47,114 nt of DNA from an uncultured Selenomonadales bacterium. GTDB lineage: Bacteria; Bacillota; Negativicutes; Selenomonadales; Selenomonadaceae. Shown one piece after another: positions 39,432 through 47,048 of this stretch (the stretch's first letter is position 1; the number at the start of each line of letters is the position of its first letter). The stretch covers positions 1 to 47,114 of the forward strand of contig CAMJMR010000015.1 in assembly GCA_946407095.1 (NCBI GenBank). Direction: 5' to 3'. The notes below the pieces were generated by a model that was not told the origin of the DNA, ran no database searches, and saw only the letters and a program-made list of their open reading frames with translations. The translations under genes were made by a program, and so were the position numbers.

Positions 39432-40748
39432 ATGCAAAATCTTTTGACCGTCGCGGGAATGCACCGCCTGCTTTACGCCTACAATGCCGCCGTCATCTTC
39501 GTGCTTATGGCGTTCATGTGCCTCACGCAAGAACGAATCAACGACTCAATGACTGCGCGGGCATTCCTTGAATCGGCGGGAGCCATTCCCCCGTCGTCGA
39601 GCGTAATTTTCTGCACAGTGACCGCCGCCTTCCTTGCCTTCGTCCTTAGCGGCTGCTTCTACCGCAAAAGCCAAAACCGTCACGCAAAATATCTGCTGTT
39701 CGCGGCGGAGGTCGTGATTTGCATGTTGCTCATGCGCGTGCTGAATTTGTCCTACGACGGCGTGGTTTTGCTGGTCGTGGCCGATTTGATGTACAAGTAC
39801 GACGGACGCCGCCAAGAATACATTTTGCTAATCGCGATGATTTGCCTGTACTTCATTGCCAACTACAACATGGCGATTTTCCAGACGAAGATAATCACGT
39901 TCGAGGCATACGCGTCCTACTACGACGCCGACGCCAAAGCCGTCATCCTTGCGCTGAAAAATACATTCTATTCGCTGAATATCGTTTGCTTCGTGTTCTA
40001 CCTGGTCTTGCTGATAAAAAGCACGCACGAGGAAAAGGAGCGCATCCGTCTGCTGAACGAGCGGCTGGAGGAGGCGAATCAACGGCTGCGGGCTTACGCT
40101 ATCGAAGTGGCGCAAATGGCGGAGACGCGCGAACGCAACCGATTGGCGCGGGAAATTCACGACACATTGGGTCACGCGCTCACGGGCATAGCCGCCGGGC
40201 TTGAGGCCTGCATTATGACGTTGGAAGTTGCGCCCGAACTAACCAAGCAACAGCTCAACAAGATACGCGACGCGGCACGCAAAGGGATTGTCGACGTTCG
40301 CCGCTCTGTCAAGAAACTGCGCCCCGACGATTTGGAGCGGTTGCCCTTCCAAGAGGCGTTGCTTGAAATGACCAAGGACTATTCGGCGTCTTCGGGCATG
40401 GAGATAACCTTCGACATCTTCAGCTGGTCGGATAAGCTGCGCCAAGACCAGGAGGACGTTATCTATCGCGTGTTGCAGGAGAGCATAACGAACGCCAAGC
40501 GGCACGGGCAGGCGACCAAGGTTAAAATCACAATCGGCGGCAACGAAAATTATTTGCTGATAGTGATAGCCGACAACGGGCGCGGTTGCGAGGACGTCAA
40601 GCAAGGCTTCGGGCTCAAGCACATGCGCGAGCGATTGGAACTTTTGCACGGCACGGTTCACTATTGGAGCGACGAGGGCTTTATCGTCGAGGCGATGATT
40701 CCTTTGAACAGGGAGGCTCAACATGATAAAAATTCTGATAGCCGATGA
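39432..40748 (+). CDS. Membrane sensor histidine kinase (NarX/LiaS type, HisKA_3)
   Basis: A 438-residue kinase. ATG 39432 has CTGGAG 7 bases upstream and removes ten residues of the longer frame. The N-terminal 190 residues have about five to six membrane segments with little extracytoplasmic sequence. A coiled linker (EEKERIRLLNERLEEANQRL) follows, then HisKA_3 with phospho-accepting His in RLAREIHDTLGHALTG (about residue 240). The HATPase_c domain has QESITNAKRHG and DNGRGCEDVKQGFGL. It overlaps the response regulator gene by 26 bp, so the pair is co-translated. Confidence 0.92.
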   Translation: MQNLLTVAGMHRLLYAYNAAVIFVLMAFMCLTQERINDSMTARAFLESAGAIPPSSSVIFCTVTAAFLAFVLSGCFYRKSQNRHAKYLLFAAEVVICMLLMRVLNLSYDGVVLLVVADLMYKYDGRRQEYILLIAMICLYFIANYNMAIFQTKIITFEAYASYYDADAKAVILALKNTFYSLNIVCFVFYLVLLIKSTHEEKERIRLLNERLEEANQRLRAYAIEVAQMAETRERNRLAREIHDTLGHALTGIAAGLEACIMTLEVAPELTKQQLNKIRDAARKGIVDVRRSVKKLRPDDLERLPFQEALLEMTKDYSASSGMEITFDIFSWSDKLRQDQEDVIYRVLQESITNAKRHGQATKVKITIGGNENYLLIVIADNGRGCEDVKQGFGLKHMRERLELLHGTVHYWSDEGFIVEAMIPLNREAQHDKNSDSR

Positions 40749-41388
40749 CCAAGATTTGATTCGCGAGAGCTTGAAAATCGTTTTGGACTTGAATAAGGAC
40801 ATGGACGTTATCGGCACGGCGGAAAACGGGCTCAAGGTTTTGGAGCTGCTCAAAAAAAATTTGCCCGACGTGATTCTGATGGATGTGCGAATGCCCGAAA
40901 TGGACGGCGTCCTTTGCACCAAGACCGTCAAGGAAAAATATCCCGGCGTGAAGATTATCATCCTGACGACGTTCGACGACGACGAGTACGTTTTTTACGC
41001 GCTCAAGTACGGAGCGAGCGGTTACCTGCTCAAAGGCTGTTCGGTACAAGAGTTGACGGCGGCGATTCATACGGTCATGGGCGGCGGTTCGATTCTCAAC
41101 CAAGGCGCGATTAACAAGGTCGTCAAGCTTTTCAATCAGTTGGCGCAGGCAAACATCACCATGGAGCTGGACGGTCGGCGCGTCGAAGAACTCAATCGCA
41201 CGGAAAAAAATATCGCGAGCCTGGTCGGGCGCGGGCTGTCGAATAAGGAAATCGCCGAGAAATTATTTTTGTCGGAGGGCACGATTCGCAACGCCCTAAG
41301 CTCTGCGCTGTCGAAACTCAACTTGCGAGACAGGACACAGCTTGCGATTTGGTCGGTGCAGACGGGCTTGACGATGAAAACGAGTTGA
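40723..41388 (+). CDS. NarL/LuxR-family response regulator
   Basis: A 221-residue regulator. Receiver domain: acidic pair in ILIADDQDLIRES, phospho-acceptor Asp in DVILMDVRMPEMDG (about residue 52) and the conserved Lys in YLLKGCS (about 104). The C-terminal LuxR helix-turn-helix is LNRTEKNIASLVGRGLSNKE through EGTIRNALSSALSKL. GGGAGG lies upstream within the kinase gene. Its target is unknown; the adjacent solute-binding protein gene and the PTS operon are candidates. Confidence 0.93.
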   Translation: MIKILIADDQDLIRESLKIVLDLNKDMDVIGTAENGLKVLELLKKNLPDVILMDVRMPEMDGVLCTKTVKEKYPGVKIIILTTFDDDEYVFYALKYGASGYLLKGCSVQELTAAIHTVMGGGSILNQGAINKVVKLFNQLAQANITMELDGRRVEELNRTEKNIASLVGRGLSNKEIAEKLFLSEGTIRNALSSALSKLNLRDRTQLAIWSVQTGLTMKTS

Positions 41389-41393
41389 TTCAT

Positions 41394-42686
41394 ATGCGCA
41401 AAAAAATTTTGGTCGCGGTCGCAATTATCGTCGCGATATTTTTTTTGTATTGGCGAGCGAGCCGCCCCGTGACGTTAACGATTGGTATCTTCGCGGGCAA
41501 TAATTGGGACGTGCCGCAGGGCGAGCCCTACGCGATAATCGACGACGTTATCAAGAGTTTCGAGGCGGAAAACCCCGGCGTGCGCGTCAAATACGTCAGC
41601 GGCATAAAAAAGGAGGACTACAGCGAGTGGCTTGCCGAGCAGTTCATTGACGGCGAGGAGCCCGATATTTTTTTCGTCTTGGCGAACGACTTCAACCTTT
41701 ACGCGTCAATCGGCGGGCTGATGAATTTGGACGGCTTCATTGCCGCCGACAAAAATTTTTCCGCCGACGTCTACTATCCCGCCGCGTTCAAGTTCGGTCA
41801 GTACGAAAATATTTCCTACGCGCTGCCCTGCGAGAGCACTTTGACGTTCATGTTCGTGAACAAAACCCTGCTTGCCAAAGAGGGCATTGCGTTGCCGAAG
41901 AACGATTGGACGTGGCGAGACTTTCTGGAGATTTGCCGCAAGGTCACGCGAGACACCGACGGCGACGGCGTGCCCGACCAATTCGGCTGCTACGACTACA
42001 CGTGGCGGCAGGCTGCCATTTCCAACGGCGTGAAGCTTTTCCGCGACGACGGGCGCACGTCCTACTTTGCCGATTCGCGCATGGAGGAGGCGATTAAATT
42101 CGTCATGGAGCTGCGCGGCTTGAACGGCGGCTTTGAAGTTTCGCCGAAAGATTTTGACATGGGGCGCGTGGCGTTCAGACCGTTCACCTTCGCGGAATAC
42201 AGGACGTACAAGCCGTATCCGTGGCGTATCAAAAAATATTCGTCGTTCGAGTGGGATTGCATAAAAATGCCCGCAGGCGAGGCGGGCGGGAACATTTCGG
42301 TCATGGACACGCTTTTAATCGGCATGAGCGCGCGGACACGTGAAAAGGATTTGTCATGGGCGTTGCTGAAGAAATTTTGCTACGACGAGGCGACTCAACA
42401 ACTGATTCTGCAAAAATCGCAAGCGTTGCCCGTTCGTCGAGACGTTATCATTTCGGCGGAGGCTGAAGAAATTTTTTCATGGGAGGGCAACGAGACCGCC
42501 GCGATAACGCCCGCCGACATTTCCGACGCGATGGACGAAGCGATTATGCCGTTCAAGTTCAAGAACTACAAAGCGGCGATGCTTTACGCCGACACCGAGC
42601 TGACGAAAATCATTGACGGCGTCGTCCCGCTCAACAACGCGCTGAACAAGCTGCAAAAGGAAATCAACGCCCGCTTGCAGTATTAA
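41394..42686 (+). CDS. Family 1 extracellular solute-binding protein (sugar type)
   Basis: A 430-residue exported protein. The N-terminus is a membrane anchor or signal (KKILVAVAIIVAIFFLYW) without a lipobox. The binding domain has VIKSFEAENPGVRVKYVSG, PDIFFVLANDFNLYASIGGL, the CESTLTFMFVNKTLLAKEGI segment and WTWRDFLEICRKVTRDTDGD, as in MalE-like binding proteins. ATG 41394 is 5 bp after the response regulator stop; its ribosome binding site is weak, so coupling is likely. No ABC permease is adjacent. It might sense sugars together with the kinase. Confidence 0.85.
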   Translation: MRKKILVAVAIIVAIFFLYWRASRPVTLTIGIFAGNNWDVPQGEPYAIIDDVIKSFEAENPGVRVKYVSGIKKEDYSEWLAEQFIDGEEPDIFFVLANDFNLYASIGGLMNLDGFIAADKNFSADVYYPAAFKFGQYENISYALPCESTLTFMFVNKTLLAKEGIALPKNDWTWRDFLEICRKVTRDTDGDGVPDQFGCYDYTWRQAAISNGVKLFRDDGRTSYFADSRMEEAIKFVMELRGLNGGFEVSPKDFDMGRVAFRPFTFAEYRTYKPYPWRIKKYSSFEWDCIKMPAGEAGGNISVMDTLLIGMSARTREKDLSWALLKKFCYDEATQQLILQKSQALPVRRDVIISAEAEEIFSWEGNETAAITPADISDAMDEAIMPFKFKNYKAAMLYADTELTKIIDGVVPLNNALNKLQKEINARLQY

Positions 42687-42710
42687 GCATTTGGAAAGGA
42701 GATGACGGCT

Positions 42711-43493
42711 TTGTTTGACGGCATAGAAATTTTTTTCAACGCGCTGAAGGAAAAGTGTTCGTCCGACGAGGAATACGCGGCGGAGCTTTTGAAGGCGCGA
42801 GGCTTTTTGTTGGAGGACGACGGGCTTGTTCTCAGCGACAATTCGCACAAAGACGATGCCGCCTACTTGAACGCGCTTTTGACGGCGGACGACCTCGGCG
42901 AAGTACGCGACGGAAAGATTTTCATTGCCCCCAATGCCAACGTCGAAAAAATTTTTTACTCGAAACTTATCAACGGCTGTGAAGCTTGGCTTGGCATGGA
43001 AATAACTTGGGAAAGATTTGTTCATGACAGCTGTGCGCCGAAAATTCCGCTCAGCTATTTGGAGCCGTTTATCGGCAGGTATGTCAAAGCGATTTCCGCT
43101 TGCGGCGTACAAACTCACGGCTCTTGTGACGGCAATCATCCCGATAGAAGACCGCAAAGACTTTATATCGAAGTTTCCGGCAAGCCCGATAGTGTTTGGC
43201 ATGAAATAATTTGTCAACGGTGCTTGGATAAACGATTCAATCTGAATTGGCGTCATGAATATGATTATTTTAAGATTAAGTTCACTAAGGCGAACAAGTG
43301 GCAAACATACACGGAGCTTAATCGGGCGGCGGAGTTCTTGTACAACAATCGAATCCTGCTTAGGCAAATCAGGCGCGAGGCATCGGACGCAATCGGCTTG
43401 AGAATGGCACGGACGTTGCCGCAAGACGAATTGTCGCAGATTTTTTCCGAGCGAGCCAACGAGCTTTTCGACAAGGCAACATTGCGGGCATAA
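42711..43493 (+). CDS. Unknown protein with a Cys/His motif
   Basis: I do not recognise this 260-residue soluble protein. It has an acidic N-terminal half and a later motif ACGVQTHGSCDGNHP (about residues 127-141), followed by RLYIEVSGKPDSVWHEIICQ and a basic region (RFNLNWRHEYDYF). The two Cys and two His could bind a metal, and a further Cys pair (CQRC) lies about 40 residues on. TTG 42711 is chosen over ATG 42702 because AAGGAG directly touches that ATG, whereas it is about 9 bases from the TTG. It ends convergent with the ribosomal protein operon. Confidence 0.7.
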   Translation: MFDGIEIFFNALKEKCSSDEEYAAELLKARGFLLEDDGLVLSDNSHKDDAAYLNALLTADDLGEVRDGKIFIAPNANVEKIFYSKLINGCEAWLGMEITWERFVHDSCAPKIPLSYLEPFIGRYVKAISACGVQTHGSCDGNHPDRRPQRLYIEVSGKPDSVWHEIICQRCLDKRFNLNWRHEYDYFKIKFTKANKWQTYTELNRAAEFLYNNRILLRQIRREASDAIGLRMARTLPQDELSQIFSERANELFDKATLRA

Positions 43494-43532
43494 AAAATCC
43501 CCCGCCCGAAACTTCCGGGCGAGGGTTTATAA
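43493..43532. terminator. Bidirectional terminator between the unknown gene and rplL
   Basis: ATCCCCCGCCCG and CGGGCGAGGGTTTAT pair around a short AAACTTC loop; the plus strand has A6 before the stem. On the minus strand it ends in ATTTTTT, a good terminator 18 bp past rplL. Confidence 0.85.
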
Positions 43533-43549
43533 GAATCACATACGCTTGC

Positions 43550-43924
43550 TTATTTAATTTCGACAGTTGCGCCGACTTCTTCGAGCTTAGCCTTGAGAGC
43601 TTCGGCATCAGCTTTCGAGATTTTTTCTTTGACGGGAGCGGGTGCGCCGTCGACGAGAGCTTTAGCCTCTTTGAGGCCGAGACCCGTGGCTTCGCGGACA
43701 GCTTTGATAACTTTGATTTTCTCTTGACCGACATTGGCGAGCACGACGTCGAATTCGGTTTTTTCCTCTTCGGGTTCAGCCGCCGCCGCTGCAGGACCTG
43801 CCGCCGCGACCGCTACGGGAGCCGCCGCCGAGACGCCGAAACGCTCTTCCATTGCCTTGACGAGTTCGGACAATTCCAAAACCGTCATGCTTTCAATCGC
43901 TTGCATGATTTCTTCTTTAGTCAT
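43550..43924 (-). CDS. rplL: 50S ribosomal protein L7/L12
   Basis: A 124-residue stalk protein that recruits translation factors. N-terminal dimer domain ([20 protein letters not shown]), an Ala/Pro-rich hinge (about 36-54) and the C-terminal domain with [21 protein letters not shown] and [10 protein letters not shown]. It is the last gene of the minus-strand rpmG-secE-nusG-rplKAJL series. A terminator follows directly, and rpoB, normally next, is not present. Confidence 0.98.
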   Translation of the reverse strand: MTKEEIMQAIESMTVLELSELVKAMEERFGVSAAAPVAVAAAGPAAAAAEPEEEKTEFDVVLANVGQEKIKVIKAVREATGLGLKEAKALVDGAPAPVKEKISKADAEALKAKLEEVGATVEIK

Positions 43925-43967
43925 TTTATTTCAGCCTCCAAATGTCAAAAACTTTACGCGGCGCAGA

Positions 43968-44525
43968 TTAAGCCGCTTGTTCCTTTTCCTTCTTTTCGCG
44001 AACGGCATCGACGACGCCGACGAAATTGCGAATGACGGCCGACAAGACGCCGACGCAGTTTGCAATCGGGGCGTTCATGCTGCCAAGGAGTTTCGCGATG
44101 AGAGCTTCGCGGCTCGGCAAATTCGCCAACGCCTTGACGCCCGCTGCGTCGATAACCTTGCCTTCGACCATGCCGACTTTAATCGTGAGGATGCCGGGGT
44201 CTTCAAGCTTGTTTTTCTTCATGAAGTCGCAAAGGACTTTCGCCGGGGCAACGGCGTCTTCTGCGAACGCCATAGCCGTGGTGCCTTCCAGGTGCGCGTC
44301 AAGCCCTTCGATGCCCGCCTGCTTCGCCGCAATGCGCAACATTGTATTCTTGACGACTTTATATTGAACGCCTGCCGCACGAAGTTCGCGGCGCAGTTGC
44401 GTATCGGTAGCGACGTTGAGCTTGTCGTAGCTCGTCAAAACGACGCCTTTGGAATTGGTCAGCCAGCCTTTGATTTCGGCGACGACTGCCTCTTTTTGAG
44501 GCGTCACTTTGCTCGTAACTGCCAT
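43968..44525 (-). CDS. rplJ: 50S ribosomal protein L10
   Basis: A 185-residue protein that anchors L7/L12 dimers to the 50S subunit. N-terminal rRNA-binding part has GVVLTSYDKLNVATDTQLRR and VKNTMLRIAAKQAG; the C-terminal helix holds the L12 sites (IRNFVGVVDAVREKKEKEQA). Its ribosome binding site GGGAGGTG lies 7 bases before the ATG, and the L10 leader precedes it. Confidence 0.98.
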   Translation of the reverse strand: MAVTSKVTPQKEAVVAEIKGWLTNSKGVVLTSYDKLNVATDTQLRRELRAAGVQYKVVKNTMLRIAAKQAGIEGLDAHLEGTTAMAFAEDAVAPAKVLCDFMKKNKLEDPGILTIKVGMVEGKVIDAAGVKALANLPSREALIAKLLGSMNAPIANCVGVLSAVIRNFVGVVDAVREKKEKEQAA

Positions 44526-44552
44526 AGATTTTCACCTCCCGCTGCTTAATGA

Positions 44553-44655
44553 AAAAATCCCTCGACCGCGCAGGACGAAGGAAACTTTAATGTCAAAGTC
44601 ACTTTCGACCTGGGCAAGTGCTTTAATCGGCGTGCCGAACTTGCCGTCTGCGGTC
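44553..44655 (-). promoter_or_regulatory. L10 leader with attenuator
   Basis: On the minus strand GACC-GCAGAC-GGCAAG (44640-44655) pairs with CTTGCC-CA-GGTC (44607-44618). The asymmetric GCAGAC/CA internal loop is the kink-turn that L10 binds. Further down CCTTCG pairs with CGAGGG, followed by ATTTTTTC (44553-44584), a terminator-like stem. L10-L12 binding would favour termination and thus autoregulate rplJL, as established in Bacillus. The structure is seen; regulation is inferred. Confidence 0.8.
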
Positions 44656-44671
44656 AATGATATTGGTTAGC

Positions 44672-45352
44672 TTAAAGCTGAATGGGGACGCCGGGACCCA
44701 TGGACGCCGCCAACGTGATTGAGCGAATGTATTGCCCCTTGGCCGCCGCCGGCTTGACGCGAATCAAGGTGTCGATAAGCGTCTGATAGTTTTCCTTGAG
44801 CTTGTCGTCCTCGAAAGTCTTTTTGCCAATCGGGCAGTGGATGTTGCCCTGCTTGTCGGTGCGGTATTCAACCTTACCTGCCTTCTGCTCGCTGATAGCC
44901 TTGGCAATGTCGGGCGTGACGGTGCCGAGTTTCGGGTTAGGCATCAAGCCGCGCGGACCGAGCAACTTACCGAGACGACCGATAATGCGCATCATATCGG
45001 GCGTAGCGACGGCAACATCGAAATCGAACCAGCCGCCTTGAATTTTGGCAACCAGATCATCCGAGCCGACGTAATCCGCGCCCGCCGCCTCCGCTTCGGC
45101 AACCTTTTCGCCCGCAACGAATGCAAGGACGCGTTTGGTCTTGCCAATGCCGTTGGGCAGGACAATCGCGCCGCGAACTTGCTGGTCAGCGTATTTCGGG
45201 TCGACGCCGAGGCGAACGTGCAATTCAATCGTCTCATCGAATTTCGCCGTAGCGGTTTGCTTCACGAGGGCAACAGCTTCGTCGGCGGTGTAAAACTTGC
45301 CGTCTTGGACGAGTGCTTGAGCCTCGCGGAATCTTTTGCTTTGCTTTGCCAT
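44672..45352 (-). CDS. rplA: 50S ribosomal protein L1
   Basis: A 226-residue protein of the L1 stalk. Family markers: [20 protein letters not shown]-like segment ([18 protein letters not shown]), [12 protein letters not shown], the [20 protein letters not shown] signature and the C-terminal [19 protein letters not shown]. It may also bind its own mRNA in some bacteria. It is 49 bp after rplK, with GGAGGAAATTTA before the ATG. Confidence 0.98.
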   Translation of the reverse strand: MAKQSKRFREAQALVQDGKFYTADEAVALVKQTATAKFDETIELHVRLGVDPKYADQQVRGAIVLPNGIGKTKRVLAFVAGEKVAEAEAAGADYVGSDDLVAKIQGGWFDFDVAVATPDMMRIIGRLGKLLGPRGLMPNPKLGTVTPDIAKAISEQKAGKVEYRTDKQGNIHCPIGKKTFEDDKLKENYQTLIDTLIRVKPAAAKGQYIRSITLAASMGPGVPIQL

Positions 45353-45401
45353 TAAATTTCCTCCTCGCGGTACAAACGATTAACTCTCCCGCGTCGTGCC
45401 G

Positions 45402-45827
45402 TTAAGCGACAATTTCAATGCCCATGCTGCGCGCCGTGCCTTCAATCATACGGGTGGCCGCCTCGACGGACGCCGCATTGAGGTCTTTCATTTTGAGTTC
45501 GGCTATCTCTTGCGCTTTGGCGCGGGGCAACTTGGCGACTTTGGTTTTGTTGGGTTCGCCCGAAGCTTTTTCGATGCCCGCCGCCTTTTTGAGCAGGACG
45601 GCCGCCGGCGGAGTCTTGGTAATGAAGGTGAACGAGCGGTCTTCATAAACCGAAATTTCGACGGGGATAATCAAGCCTGCCTGTTGAGCCGTGCGGTCGT
45701 TGAATTCCTTGACGAACGCCATGATGTTGACGCCCGCCTGACCGAGCGCAGGACCTACAGGCGGCGCGGGCGTGGCTTTGCCCGCAGGAACTTGCAACTT
45801 GACGACTTTGGTAACTTTCTTTGCCAT
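45402..45827 (-). CDS. rplK: 50S ribosomal protein L11
   Basis: A 141-residue protein of the GTPase-associated centre. Markers: [35 protein letters not shown] near the N-terminus, [15 protein letters not shown] and the C-terminal [13 protein letters not shown] 45827 has AGGAGGTGCT upstream; the longer open frame to 45983 extends into repeat H and is rejected. Confidence 0.98.
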   Translation of the reverse strand: MAKKVTKVVKLQVPAGKATPAPPVGPALGQAGVNIMAFVKEFNDRTAQQAGLIIPVEISVYEDRSFTFITKTPPAAVLLKKAAGIEKASGEPNKTKVAKLPRAKAQEIAELKMKDLNAASVEAATRMIEGTARSMGIEIVA

Positions 45828-45884
45828 AGTAGCACCTCCTTTCAATAGAATGAATTTGCTGACGAATTTTGAAACGTGCCGCGT

Positions 45885-46015
45885 AATATTTGGGCGCGCA
45901 TGGACGCGCGCCTTGCGCGGACATGCGCGCTCTCCGCGAATTGAAACCGGGATGCGGCTTTCTTTGCTACTTGATTTCGACACTGAAAGAAAGTAGATTT
46001 AAAATAAAAAGCTGT
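45885..46015 (+). repeat. Dispersed MITE-like repeat, copy H (short), inside the ribosomal protein operon
   Basis: It has a GGGCGCGCATGGACGCGCGCC hairpin core (about 45891-45911), ACCGGGATGCGGCTTTCTTTG and a degraded terminal hairpin (CTACTTGATTTC/GAAAGAAAGTAG, 45967-45996) followed by ATTTAAAATAAAAAGCT. The middle modules of the family are missing. It lies between nusG and rplK, two genes expected to be co-transcribed, so the hairpins should be present in their mRNA. Confidence 0.7.
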
Positions 46016-46047
46016 CTTTGCGCCCTTTTGCTTAGCAAACGAAAGGG

Positions 46048-46596
46048 CTAAATTTTTTCTACTTGGCTGACGTCGACGTCAACGGGCATATCCTCAACCA
46101 AAACCTTGAGACGTTGCTTTTCGGCGTCAATGCCCTTGATCGTGCCGAGCCGATTTTCAAAGATGCCCGCGATGATTCTGACATTGTCGTTGACCTTGAA
46201 GCCGAGAGTATTATCGGTGGCGCGCCCGTCGACCAATTCGGTGAGGATGCGTTGAGCCTCTTCTTCGCTTAGCGGAATGGGATCCTTTTCGGAGCCGACA
46301 AAGCCCGTGACGCCTTGGGTATTGCGCACGACGAACCAGGAATTGTTGTTGACAATCATATCGACCAGGACGTAGCCGGGGAAAACTTTTTTCTGCACGA
46401 TGCGCCGTCTGCCGTCCTTGTATTCGGATTCGGCGCGCATGGGCACTATCACGTTAAAGATAACGTCTTCGAGACCCTGCGCGGCGACTTTGCTTTCGAG
46501 AGTAGCCTTGACGCGTTTTTCGTAGCCCGAAAAAGTGTGAACGACATACCATGCCCTTTCGGAAATGCGTTCCGATTCGGCAATTTTCTTTTCCAT
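46048..46596 (-). CDS. nusG: Transcription termination/antitermination factor NusG
   Basis: A 182-residue protein that binds RNA polymerase and couples it to the ribosome or Rho. N-terminal NGN domain: WYVVHTFSGYEKRVKATLES, FPGYVLVDMIVNNNSWFVVR and NTQGVTGFVG; C-terminal KOW domain: VNDNVRIIAGIFENRLGTIK. ATG 46596 follows GAAAGGAC; the frame start at 46662 lies in secE and is rejected. Confidence 0.97.
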   Translation of the reverse strand: MEKKIAESERISERAWYVVHTFSGYEKRVKATLESKVAAQGLEDVIFNVIVPMRAESEYKDGRRRIVQKKVFPGYVLVDMIVNNNSWFVVRNTQGVTGFVGSEKDPIPLSEEEAQRILTELVDGRATDNTLGFKVNDNVRIIAGIFENRLGTIKGIDAEKQRLKVLVEDMPVDVDVSQVEKI

Positions 46597-46610
46597 AGCA
46601 ACTTGTCCTT

Positions 46611-46823
46611 TCAGCCGAGGATAATGCGGAACAGCTTGGCAAAAGCCGTATCGCAAACCCAAATCAGCACGCAGACGATAACGACCGCCAGCCCCACGAC
46701 GCCCGTGTAAGATACAAGCTCCTTATTCGTAGGCCAAGAGACTTTTTTGAGTTCTGTGCGGACTTCCCTGATAAATTGGAAGACGCCCTTTTTGTCGCCC
46801 TTTTGCTCCGACAATTCTTTCAC
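46611..46823 (-). CDS. secE: Preprotein translocase subunit SecE
   Basis: A 70-residue single-span subunit of the SecYEG channel. FIREVRTELKKVSWPTNKEL is the conserved amphipathic region, followed by one membrane segment (VVGLAVVIVCVLIWVCDTAF). The start is GTG at 46823 with GCAGGAGT upstream. Length fits the short Firmicute form. Confidence 0.96.
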   Translation of the reverse strand: MKELSEQKGDKKGVFQFIREVRTELKKVSWPTNKELVSYTGVVGLAVVIVCVLIWVCDTAFAKLFRIILG

Positions 46824-46841
46824 ACTCCTGCCGCCGAGAAA

Positions 46842-46991
46842 TTATTTGGTTTCCTTGTGCGCGGTATGCTTCTTGCAGAATTTGCAATACTTTTTGAGCT
46901 CGATGCGGTCGGGCGTATTTTTTTTGTTTTTGTTCGTCCTGTAGTTGCGATTTTTGCATTCGGTGCAGGACAAGGTGATGTTCGTCCTCAT
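46842..46991 (-). CDS. rpmG: 50S ribosomal protein L33
   Basis: A 49-residue protein: starts [17 protein letters not shown] and ends [14 protein letters not shown]. It has four cysteines in two CxxC pairs (positions 9/12 and 36/39), the zinc-binding form of L33. GGGAGG lies 7 bases before the ATG. It starts the run rpmG-secE-nusG-rplK, a common order in Firmicutes. Confidence 0.96.
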   Translation of the reverse strand: MRTNITLSCTECKNRNYRTNKNKKNTPDRIELKKYCKFCKKHTAHKETK

Positions 46992-47048
46992 TTTGTAGCC
47001 TCCCGATTTAATTTAATAAGCCCCTTATGCAGGGGCGTTAATCTCAAG

